Shown here: piece by piece, positions 15,127-22,187 of the stretch
How the letters are laid out: the number at the start of each line of letters is the position of its first letter
Numbering within the stretch: the stretch's first letter is position 1
Source: Pseudomonas sp. PA27(2017)
Lineage (GTDB): Bacteria; Pseudomonadota; Gammaproteobacteria; Pseudomonadales; Pseudomonadaceae
Direction of reading: 5' to 3'
Length of the DNA: 43,059 nucleotides
Assembly: GCF_001945445.1 (NCBI RefSeq)
Contig: NZ_MSXW01000064.1
Coordinates: 281-43,339, forward strand
Notes under the pieces: generated by a model
Seen by the model: the letters and a program-made list of their open reading frames with translations, nothing else
Database searches by the model: none
What the model was told of the DNA's origin: nothing
Translations under genes and position numbers: made by a program

Positions 15127-16455
15127 ATGACCTTCGCTTCCCTCGGCCTGATCGAACCCCTGCTGCGCTGCCTCGACGGCCTCGACTACAAGACCCCGAC
15201 GCCCGTTCAGGCCCAGGCCATCGGCCCGATCATCAAGGGCCGCGATATCATGGCGGCGGCGCAGACCGGCACCGGTAAGACCGCCGCTTTTACCTTGCCG
15301 ATCCTGCAGCGGCTGATGATGGAAGGCCCGGTGGTGGCCAGCAATTCGGTGCGTGCCCTGGTGCTGGTGCCGACCCGCGAGCTGGCCGAGCAGGTGCAGC
15401 AGAGCGTGCAGACCTACTCGCAGTTCCTGCCGCTGCGCAGCTATGCGGTGTACGGCGGCGTCAGCATCAACCCGCAGATGATGAAGCTGCGCAAGGGCCT
15501 CGACGTGCTGGTCGCCACGCCGGGCCGCTTGCTCGACCTGTACCGTCAGAACGCGGTGAAGTTTTCTCAGTTGCAGGTGCTGGTGCTCGACGAAGCCGAC
15601 CGCATGCTCGACCTGGGCTTTGCCCGCGAGCTGGATGACCTGTTCGCCGCCCTGCCGAAGAAGCGCCAGACCCTGCTGTTCTCCGCGACCTTTTCCGACG
15701 CCATCCGCGGTTTGGCCAAGGAAATGCTGCGCGACCCGCTGAGCATCGAAGTCAGCCCGCGCAACGCCGCCGCCAAGTCGGTCAAGCAGTGGCTGATTCC
15801 GGTGGACAAGAAGCGCAAGGCCGAGCTGTTCCTGCACCTGTACCGCAGCAAGAAATGGTCGCAAGTGCTGGTGTTCGCCAAGACCCGCAAGGGCGTCGAC
15901 GAACTTGAGCAGGCGCTGCTGGCCGAAGGCATTCGCGCTGATTCGATCCACGGTGACAAGCCGCAGCCGACGCGCCTGCGTGCCCTGCAGCGCTTCAAGG
16001 CCGGTGAAGTCGACGTGCTGGTGGCCACCGACGTGGCCGCCCGCGGCCTGGATATCGACGACCTGCCGCTGGTGGTCAACTTCGACCTGCCCATCGTCGC
16101 CGAAGACTACGTGCACCGGATTGGTCGTACCGGGCGCGCGGGGGCCAGTGGCCAGGCGGTGTCGCTGGTCTGCGCCGACGAAGTGCAACTGCTCTCGGCC
16201 ATCGAAGCGCTTACCCAGCAGATCCTGCAGCGCGTCGACGAACCGGACTTCATCCCCGATCACCGCGTGCCGCAGACGGTGGCTGGCGGCCTGGTGGTGA
16301 AAAAGCCCAAGAAACCGAAAAAGCCCAAGGTGGTTGGCGGCGGTAAAGCCGGTGGTCTGGGCCGCTGGATGGAAAGCGACGAGCCGGCCGAGCCGCCGGT
16401 CAAGGCCATCCGCAAGGTGCCGAGTTTCGGTGGTAAGCCGAAGGGTAAGCGGTAA
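15127..16455 (+). CDS. rhlE: DEAD-box RNA helicase, RhlE type
   Basis: A 442-residue DEAD-box helicase. Seen: the Q-motif region (FASLGLIEPLLRCL, then TPTPVQAQAI), Walker A AQTGTGKT, PTRELAEQ, TPGRLLD, DEAD in LDEADRMLD, FSATFS, ATDVAARGLDIDDL and HRIGRTGRAG. The tail is short and basic (KKPKKPKKPK repeats) and ends KGKR, as in the short RhlE1 type rather than forms with a long extension. I start at ATG 15127; ATG 15115, four codons earlier, is possible. Neither has a good ribosome site. It unwinds RNA in decay or ribosome assembly. The GNAT gene overlaps its stop codon. Confidence 0.92.
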   Translation: MTFASLGLIEPLLRCLDGLDYKTPTPVQAQAIGPIIKGRDIMAAAQTGTGKTAAFTLPILQRLMMEGPVVASNSVRALVLVPTRELAEQVQQSVQTYSQFLPLRSYAVYGGVSINPQMMKLRKGLDVLVATPGRLLDLYRQNAVKFSQLQVLVLDEADRMLDLGFARELDDLFAALPKKRQTLLFSATFSDAIRGLAKEMLRDPLSIEVSPRNAAAKSVKQWLIPVDKKRKAELFLHLYRSKKWSQVLVFAKTRKGVDELEQALLAEGIRADSIHGDKPQPTRLRALQRFKAGEVDVLVATDVAARGLDIDDLPLVVNFDLPIVAEDYVHRIGRTGRAGASGQAVSLVCADEVQLLSAIEALTQQILQRVDEPDFIPDHRVPQTVAGGLVVKKPKKPKKPKVVGGGKAGGLGRWMESDEPAEPPVKAIRKVPSFGGKPKGKR

Positions 16456-16898
16456 TGCTGATACGCCGTGCTATCGATGCGGATGTGCAGGCGATCACCA
16501 TGATCGTGCAACAGGCCTATGCGCCTTACATTGGCCGCATCGGCAAACCGCCGGCACCGATGCTCGATGATTACCGGCAGATTATCGCGCAGGCCATGGT
16601 GTTCGTTCTGGAAATCGATGACGGTTTGATCGGCGTGCTGGTGCTGGAGCAGCAGGGTGATGTGCTGCATCTGCAGAACGTCGCCATCGGTGAGCAGCGC
16701 CGTGGTCGAGGACTCGGCGGGCAACTGATGGCGTTCGCCGAGCGAGAGGCGCGGGCGCTGGGATGCAGGGCAATTGAGCTTTATACCAATGAGCGGATGA
16801 CCGAAAACATCCTCATCTACCCGCATTTGGGTTATCAGGAAATGCACCGGGCCGCTGGAGATGGCTACGCCCGGGTGTTCTTTCGAAAGGCGCTCTAG
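16455..16898 (+). CDS. GNAT-family N-acetyltransferase
   Basis: A 147-residue single GNAT domain. The acetyl-CoA-binding motif A reads VAIGEQRRGRGLGGQLMAFAE, close to the Q/RxxGxG/A consensus, and is followed by a beta strand with LYTNERM. The start overlaps the helicase stop (TAATG), which implies translational coupling. The acceptor substrate cannot be told from sequence. Confidence 0.85.
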   Translation: MLIRRAIDADVQAITMIVQQAYAPYIGRIGKPPAPMLDDYRQIIAQAMVFVLEIDDGLIGVLVLEQQGDVLHLQNVAIGEQRRGRGLGGQLMAFAEREARALGCRAIELYTNERMTENILIYPHLGYQEMHRAAGDGYARVFFRKAL

Positions 16899-16939
16899 CG
16901 TCAGGCTACGTAACGCAGAAACCGCCAATCATGATCCGC

Positions 16940-17302
16940 TCAGATGTTCTGGCCAATCCGCCACAGCACGCCGCTGGGGTCGAAGACGATGAACTCGCGG
17001 ATGCCCCAGGGCTGATCTTCTGGGGCGATGGTGCGTACGCCAAAGCGCTCGGCGATGTTCTCCGCCTGAACCTTCGCCCACCAGGCCTCTACATCGTCCA
17101 CCAGCATATGCATGACGAAGTTCTTGGCCTGTTCCTTCACGTAGAAGTTCTGCAGCAGAAAGGCGCAGTGCTCGCCGTGGCTGAAGTAGCTCATCTCCTC
17201 TGATTGCCAGGCCGGCTTGAAGCCCAGGGCGGTATAGAACGCTTGGCTCAATGGGTAGTCCTTGGCGGGGATGAAGGTCTTGAGTTCTATGCTGGTCAGC
17301 AT
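16940..17302 (-). CDS. VOC/glyoxalase-superfamily protein
   Basis: A 120-residue single vicinal-oxygen-chelate module with two beta-alpha-beta-beta-beta repeats: an opening strand TSIELKTFIPAKDYP, a helix (SQAFYTALGF), and a closing strand IREFIVFDPSGVLWRIGQ. Stand-alone modules of this length act as glyoxalase, bleomycin/fosfomycin-resistance-like or dioxygenase proteins, usually as dimers. The metal-ligand residues cannot be assigned with certainty and no substrate is implied by the neighbours. Confidence 0.83.
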   Translation of the reverse strand: MLTSIELKTFIPAKDYPLSQAFYTALGFKPAWQSEEMSYFSHGEHCAFLLQNFYVKEQAKNFVMHMLVDDVEAWWAKVQAENIAERFGVRTIAPEDQPWGIREFIVFDPSGVLWRIGQNI

Positions 17303-17322
17303 GCTATGTCCTGTTCCGTGGA

Positions 17323-18567
17323 TTATCGGGATGTGCTCTGCAGCCAGCGCAGCATGCCCTGACCGGCAACGCGGCCGCTGGCGAAGCAGGCGGTGAGCAG
17401 GTAGCCGCCGGTGGGCGCTTCCCAGTCGAGCATTTCACCGGCGCAGAAGGTGCCGGGTATTTGCGTCAGCATCAGATTGTCGTCGAGGGCTTCGAATGGC
17501 ACGCCGCCAGCGCTGCTGATCGCTTCTTCGATCGGGCGCGCCTGGCATAGCGTGATCGGCAGCGCCTTGATGGCGGCAGCCAGCCGCTGCGGATCGGTGA
17601 AGTGCTCGGCGGGCGTCGCTTCGCGCAGCAGCGCCGCTTTCGCGCCATCCAAGCCGGCCTGGCGATGCAGGTGCTTGGCCATGGAGTTCGAGCCGCGGGG
17701 TTTGCTCAGCGTGTTGCCAAGGGCCGCTTCGCTGCGCTGTGGCAGCAGGTCGAGGTAGACGGTACAGCTGCCGTCGCGGGTGATGCGCTGGCGAATGCCG
17801 GCGGACAGCGCGTACACCAGGCTGCCTTCGATACCGGTGGCGGTCAGCACGAATTCGCCGGGGCGCGGTGCGTCGCCCGGCAAACCAAGGGCGACGTTCT
17901 TCAGCGGCGCACCGGCGAATTTTTCGCGCAGCAGCGGGCTCCAGGCAGCCACGTCGAACCCGCAGTTGCTTGGTTGTAGCGGCACGACGGGCACGCCAGC
18001 CTGTTGCAAACGCGCCACCCAGCTGCCGTCCGAACCGAGCCGCGGCCAGCTGCCACCGCCCAGGGCCAGCAGCACCGCATCGGCGCGGATCACCTGCTCG
18101 CCTTCAGGGCCCGCCATACGCAGGCTGCCGTCGGCATTCCAACCCAGCCAGCGGTGCCGGGTGTGCAACTGCACACCGGCCTCGCGCAGGCGCTTGAGCC
18201 AGGCGCGCAGCAGCGGCGCGGCCTTCATGTCGGTAGGAAATACGCGGCCCGAGGTGCCGACGAAAGTGTCGATGCCCAGGCCATGGATCCATTCGCGCAG
18301 CGTATTGGCATCGAAGCCTTGCAGCAGTGCATGGATTTCCCGCTCGCGCTCGCCATAGCGGCCGACGAAGGCCGGATAGGCTTCGGAATGGGTGATGTTC
18401 ATGCCGCCGACGCCGGCGAGCAGAAACTTGCGGCCCAGCGAGGGCATGGCGTCGTAGAGGTCGACTCGCACGCCAGCGAGCGCCAGGGTTTCGGCGGCCA
18501 TCAGGCCGGCAGGGCCGCCGCCGATGATGGCGACCGAGTGGGCGGTGGGCGGGGAGAAATCGGTCAT
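17323..18567 (-). CDS. flavoprotein of the HI0933/PP_4765 type (putative FAD oxidoreductase)
   Basis: A 414-residue flavoprotein. The FAD-binding dinucleotide motif GGGPAGLMAAE is at the N-terminus. The middle has GGVGGMNITHSE, which fits the HI0933/BaiN-like family, and the end has the typical second FAD segment FCAGEMLDWEAPTGGYLLTACFASGRVAG. I chose ATG 18567, which places the FAD motif at residue 12-22; the frame extends upstream without a ribosome site. The reaction is unknown. It begins 29 bases after the stop of the deacetylase-like gene on the same strand, so the two probably form an operon. Confidence 0.87.
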   Translation of the reverse strand: MTDFSPPTAHSVAIIGGGPAGLMAAETLALAGVRVDLYDAMPSLGRKFLLAGVGGMNITHSEAYPAFVGRYGEREREIHALLQGFDANTLREWIHGLGIDTFVGTSGRVFPTDMKAAPLLRAWLKRLREAGVQLHTRHRWLGWNADGSLRMAGPEGEQVIRADAVLLALGGGSWPRLGSDGSWVARLQQAGVPVVPLQPSNCGFDVAAWSPLLREKFAGAPLKNVALGLPGDAPRPGEFVLTATGIEGSLVYALSAGIRQRITRDGSCTVYLDLLPQRSEAALGNTLSKPRGSNSMAKHLHRQAGLDGAKAALLREATPAEHFTDPQRLAAAIKALPITLCQARPIEEAISSAGGVPFEALDDNLMLTQIPGTFCAGEMLDWEAPTGGYLLTACFASGRVAGQGMLRWLQSTSR

Positions 18568-18596
18568 GGCGGCGTCGGCTGGGCAAAGGGCGAAGT

Positions 18597-19517
18597 TTAC
18601 CCGAGCCCTCGCTGCTGCCATACCCGCGCGGCGCTGTGATGGAGGATGCCGTGTCGGCGGGCGAGGGCGTGGCGGTCCTTACTGTAGCCACCGCCGATCA
18701 CCCCGACCACGGGAATGTCGCGGCCCAGGCAGTGGTCGAGCACGGCCTCGTCGCGGGCCGCGACGCCGGCATCGGTGAGTTGCAGGTAACCCAGGGCGTC
18801 GTCCTTGTGCACATCGACGCCGGCGTCGTAGAGCACGATGTCCGGCTGGTACAGGGCGAGCAGGTAGCCCAGCGTGTCGTCGATCACCTTCAGGTAATCG
18901 GCATCGCCCATGCCGCGCGGCAGGGGAATGTCCCAGTCGCTGCTGGCCTTGCGCGCCGGGTAGTTCTGTTCGCAGTGCAGGGACACGGTGATCGCGTCAG
19001 GCACGTGCTCGAGCAGGCGCGCGGTGCCGTCGCCCTGGTGCACGTCGCAGTCGAAGATCAGCACGCGCCCGGCCTTGCCGCTTTCCAGCAGGTAGCGGGC
19101 GATCACCGCCAGGTCGTTGAAGATGCAGAAGCCCGCCGGGTAATCGTAATGGGCATGATGGGTGCCGCCGGCCAGGTGGCAGGCCAGGCCGTGCTGCAGC
19201 GCCTGCTCGGTGGCCAGCAGCGAGCCGCCGACGGCCCGCACGGTGCGCCGCGCCAGTTCCGGGCTCCAGGGCAGGCCGAGGCGGCGCTGATCTTCGTGGC
19301 TCAGCTCGCCGCTCAGGTAGCGCTCGATATAGGCGGGGCAGTGGCAGAGCGCGAGGATATCGGCCGGGCAGATCTCGGGCCGCAGCAGTTCTTCATCCCG
19401 GGTCAGGCCGCTGGCTACCAGGTGATCGCGCAGCAGGCGGAATTTTTCCATCGGGAAGCGATGGCCGTCGGGGAACGGTGGGCTGTAGTCGTCGTGGTAG
19501 ATCAGCGGCAGGGGCAT
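18597..19517 (-). CDS. histone-deacetylase-like hydrolase
   Basis: A 306-residue zinc hydrolase of the arginase/deacetylase fold. Visible: PLPLIYHDDYSPPFPDGHRFPMEKF at the start, the active-site pair THHAHYD, the zinc-binding DCDVHQGDG, and the second Asp in YDAGVDVHKDD. Bacterial members deacetylate small amines such as acetylpolyamines, or acetoin-related targets. I chose ATG 19517, which begins with the family's typical N-terminus; longer in-frame starts lack homology-like features. It is divergent from a GNAT acetyltransferase gene 37 bases away. Whether the two act on the same acetyl group is unknown. Confidence 0.88.
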   Translation of the reverse strand: MPLPLIYHDDYSPPFPDGHRFPMEKFRLLRDHLVASGLTRDEELLRPEICPADILALCHCPAYIERYLSGELSHEDQRRLGLPWSPELARRTVRAVGGSLLATEQALQHGLACHLAGGTHHAHYDYPAGFCIFNDLAVIARYLLESGKAGRVLIFDCDVHQGDGTARLLEHVPDAITVSLHCEQNYPARKASSDWDIPLPRGMGDADYLKVIDDTLGYLLALYQPDIVLYDAGVDVHKDDALGYLQLTDAGVAARDEAVLDHCLGRDIPVVGVIGGGYSKDRHALARRHGILHHSAARVWQQRGLG

Positions 19518-19554
19518 ACAATGGCGGTCATCGGGTGAACCTGGGGCAGTATGC

Positions 19555-20121
19555 ATGAGAAGCGAAAGGGATGGGGCCGAGCTGCAGACGCCGCGTCTGC
19601 TCCTGCGCGCCTGGCGTGACGAGGATCTGGACGAGTTGGCCACGCTGTGCGCGGATCCGGCGGTGATGCACTATTTTCCGGCGCTCCTGGGCCGCGAGCA
19701 GAGCAAGGCGCTGCTCATCCGCCTGCAACAGCACTTCGCCGATCACGGCTTTACCTTCTGGTCGCTCTGGCAACGCGAAGATGGTCGCTTCGTCGGCATG
19801 ACTGGGCTGGCCAACGTCGGATTCGAGGCGAGTTTCACACCGGCGGTGGAGATCGGCTGGCGCCTGTCGCCGGCATTCTGGGGGCAGGGCCTTGCCCAGG
19901 AAGCGGCGCGTGCCTCGCTGGATTTTGCCTTTACGCGCCTGGCGGTGGATCGCGTGGTGGCATTCACCACACTCAGCAACGCGCCGTCGCAGCGAGTGAT
20001 GCAAGCCCTCGGCATGCAGCTGGCTGGCGAGTTCGAGCATCCGTCGCTGGCGCCCGGGCATGCGCTGCGCCGGCACGCGCTTTACGAAATGCCCGTGAGC
20101 AAATGGCCGAAGCAGGGCTGA
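19555..20121 (+). CDS. GNAT acetyltransferase (RimJ/RimL-like)
   Basis: A 188-residue acetyltransferase of the RimJ/RimL subgroup: LQTPRLLLRAWRDEDLDELA at the start, a long helix, EIGWRLSPAFWGQGLAQEAA (motif A, acetyl-CoA pyrophosphate loop), and an NAPSQRVMQALGM helix (motif B). This subgroup often acetylates protein N-termini or antibiotics, but the target is unknown here. The ribosome site is weak (GGGG about 8 bases upstream). It is divergent from the deacetylase-like gene. Confidence 0.84.
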   Translation: MRSERDGAELQTPRLLLRAWRDEDLDELATLCADPAVMHYFPALLGREQSKALLIRLQQHFADHGFTFWSLWQREDGRFVGMTGLANVGFEASFTPAVEIGWRLSPAFWGQGLAQEAARASLDFAFTRLAVDRVVAFTTLSNAPSQRVMQALGMQLAGEFEHPSLAPGHALRRHALYEMPVSKWPKQG

Positions 20122-20240
20122 GCCTGTCATCAGTGGCACCACGGCGCGATTCCTGAGCGCCGGCAAAGGCATTACCATTCACCGTCCGCGCACCCCGCGC
20201 GAGTCGTAGCATCGCCCACTCAGGGCCGTGGAGAACCGTT

Positions 20241-21110
20241 ATGAGTCAAGTCCTGCAAGAGTTGGTGGCGCTGCTGAGCCTGGAAGCCATCGAGGAAAAC
20301 CTGTTCCGCGGCGTGAGCCAGGATCTGGGCTTTCGCCAGCTCTTCGGCGGTCAGGTACTTGGCCAGTGCGTGTCGGCGGCCACCCAGACGGTCGAGGCCG
20401 ACCGCCATGTGCATTCGCTGCACGGTTACTTCCTGCGCCCCGGCGATGCCACGCTGCCGGTGGTTTATCAGGTCGACCGCGTGCGTGACGGCGGCAGCTT
20501 TAGCACGCGCCGGGTAACGGCGGTACAGAAGGGCAAGGCGATCTTCACCTGCAGCGCTTCGTTCCAGAACCAGGAAGAAGGCTTCCACCATCAGGTGCAG
20601 ATGCCCGACGTACCCGGCCCCGAAGGCCTGCGCTCGGAGACCGAACTGGCCAGCCTGGTGGCCGACTCGCTGCCTCCGCGGGTGCGCGAGCGCGTGCTGT
20701 TCGACAAGCCCATCGAGATCCGTCCGGTCACCGTCGACAATCCGTTTTCACCCCAGGTCAGCGAGCCGGCCAAGTACGTGTGGTTCCGCGCCGACGGAGA
20801 GCTGCCGGATACGCCGGCGATTCACAAATACCTGCTGGGCTACGCCTCGGACTTCAACCTGCTGACCACCTCGATGCTGCCTCACGGCGTGTCGGTATGG
20901 CAGAAGTTCATGCAGGTCGCCAGCCTCGATCACTCCATCTGGTTCCACGGCAACCTGCGCATGGACGACTGGCTGCTCTATGCCATGGACAGCCCCTGGG
21001 CCGGCAATGCCCGCGGTTTCTCCCGCGGCAGCGTCTTCAATCGCCAGGGCCAGCTGGTCGCCTCGGTGGCTCAGGAAGGGCTGATTCGCCTGCGCGACGA
21101 TTGGCGTTGA
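20241..21110 (+). CDS. tesB: acyl-CoA thioesterase II
   Basis: A 289-residue double-hotdog thioesterase, the normal TesB length. The N-terminal hotdog includes LFGGQVLGQCVSAA and HSLHGYFLRPGD, and the C-terminal hotdog includes the conserved YASDFNLL and SIWFHGNLRMDDWLLY, with GRGSVFNRQG-like residues near the end. It hydrolyses medium- and long-chain acyl-CoA in the cytosol. GGAG lies 7 bases before the ATG. It is followed on the same strand by a HAD hydrolase gene 69 bases away. Confidence 0.95.
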   Translation: MSQVLQELVALLSLEAIEENLFRGVSQDLGFRQLFGGQVLGQCVSAATQTVEADRHVHSLHGYFLRPGDATLPVVYQVDRVRDGGSFSTRRVTAVQKGKAIFTCSASFQNQEEGFHHQVQMPDVPGPEGLRSETELASLVADSLPPRVRERVLFDKPIEIRPVTVDNPFSPQVSEPAKYVWFRADGELPDTPAIHKYLLGYASDFNLLTTSMLPHGVSVWQKFMQVASLDHSIWFHGNLRMDDWLLYAMDSPWAGNARGFSRGSVFNRQGQLVASVAQEGLIRLRDDWR

Positions 21111-21179
21111 GGCGAAGTCGCGAGACCAAGGCCCGAGCGGTTATGCTGCGGCCTCGATTCCACGCTTGCCGGAGGGGCG

Positions 21180-21785
21180 ATGAGCCTGCAGCGCTATAGC
21201 CATTGGGTTTTCGACATGGACGGCACTCTGACCATTGCCGTGCATGATTTCGCCGCCATCCGCGAGGCGCTGGACATTCCACCCGACGACGACATCCTCC
21301 ATCATCTGGCCGCCCTACCGCCCGAGGTGTCGAGGGCCAAACACGCCTGGTTGCTGGAGCACGAGCGCGAGCTTGCCGTTGCCTCGCGCCCGGCCGCGGG
21401 TGCCGTGGCCCTGGTGCGTGGCCTGCAAGCACGCGGCGTTCGCCTGGGCATCCTCACCCGTAACGCGCGGGAGTTGGCGCTGCTGACCTTGCAGGCCATC
21501 GGTGTGGAAGATTGCTTCGCGCCGGACGACATCCTCGGCCGTGACGAGGCGCTGCCGAAGCCCGATCCCGGCGGCCTGCTGCACCTGGCCGACCGCTGGC
21601 AGGTCGCCCCGCGAGACATGGTGATGATCGGCGATCATCGCCATGACCTGGCCTGTGGCCGCGCCGCCGGCACCGCCACGGTGCTGGTCAACCTGCCGAG
21701 CAATCCGTGGCCTGAGCTGGCCGATCACTTCGTCGCCGATTGCACCGCGCTTCAGCGTCTGGCGCTGGGCGTTGCAGCTGGCTGA
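21180..21785 (+). CDS. HAD-family hydrolase (phosphatase-like)
   Basis: A 201-residue HAD hydrolase. Motif I is DMDGTLT (residues 12-18, catalytic Asp pair), motif II is LTRNAREL, motif III/IV is KPDP and then IGDHRHDLACGRAAG. A small helical cap lies between motifs I and II. This fits the phosphoglycolate-phosphatase/GmhB-like group, but the substrate is not evident. A strong GGAGGGG precedes the ATG. The 3' end overlaps the convergent cueR gene by 34 bases. Confidence 0.88.
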   Translation: MSLQRYSHWVFDMDGTLTIAVHDFAAIREALDIPPDDDILHHLAALPPEVSRAKHAWLLEHERELAVASRPAAGAVALVRGLQARGVRLGILTRNARELALLTLQAIGVEDCFAPDDILGRDEALPKPDPGGLLHLADRWQVAPRDMVMIGDHRHDLACGRAAGTATVLVNLPSNPWPELADHFVADCTALQRLALGVAAG

Positions 21786-22183
21786 CAGCAGCCGCTGCCG
21801 GCCTGCAGGTCTTCGAGTATCGGGCAGTCGGGACGCTGGTCGCCCTGGCAGTGATCGACCAGCGTTTGCAGGGTGTCACGCAGGGCTTCGAGTTCGGCGA
21901 TCTTGCCGTTGAGCGCTTCGATATGTTCCACCGCCAGGGCCTTCACATCAGCGCTGGCCCGCTCGTGGTCGTGCCACAGGGCCAGCAGCCGGCCGGACTC
22001 GGCGAGCGAGAAGCCCAGGTCACGGGCGCGACGGATGAAGCGCAGGCGCTGCAGGTCGTCGTCAGCGTACTGGCGATAGCCACTTTCGCTACGCCCCGCG
22101 TTGGGCAGCAGGCCAATGGCTTCGTAGTAGCGGATCATCTTGGCGCTGAGCCCGGTGTGCTTGGCAGCCTGACCGATATTCAT
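21752..22183 (-). CDS. cueR: copper-responsive MerR-family activator
   Basis: A 143-residue MerR-type regulator. An N-terminal winged helix (NIGQAAKHTGLSAKMIRYYEAIGLL), a long dimerisation helix, and a C-terminal metal loop with Cys112 and Cys120 (C-x7-C) give the CueR Cu(I) site. CueR activates copper-efflux promoters with long spacers by DNA distortion. It begins 4 bases after the copA stop, so copA-cueR is one operon. Matching CueR-type promoters are seen before copA and copZ. Confidence 0.93.
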   Translation of the reverse strand: MNIGQAAKHTGLSAKMIRYYEAIGLLPNAGRSESGYRQYADDDLQRLRFIRRARDLGFSLAESGRLLALWHDHERASADVKALAVEHIEALNGKIAELEALRDTLQTLVDHCQGDQRPDCPILEDLQAGSGCCQPAATPSARR

Positions 22184-22187
22184 CGCG

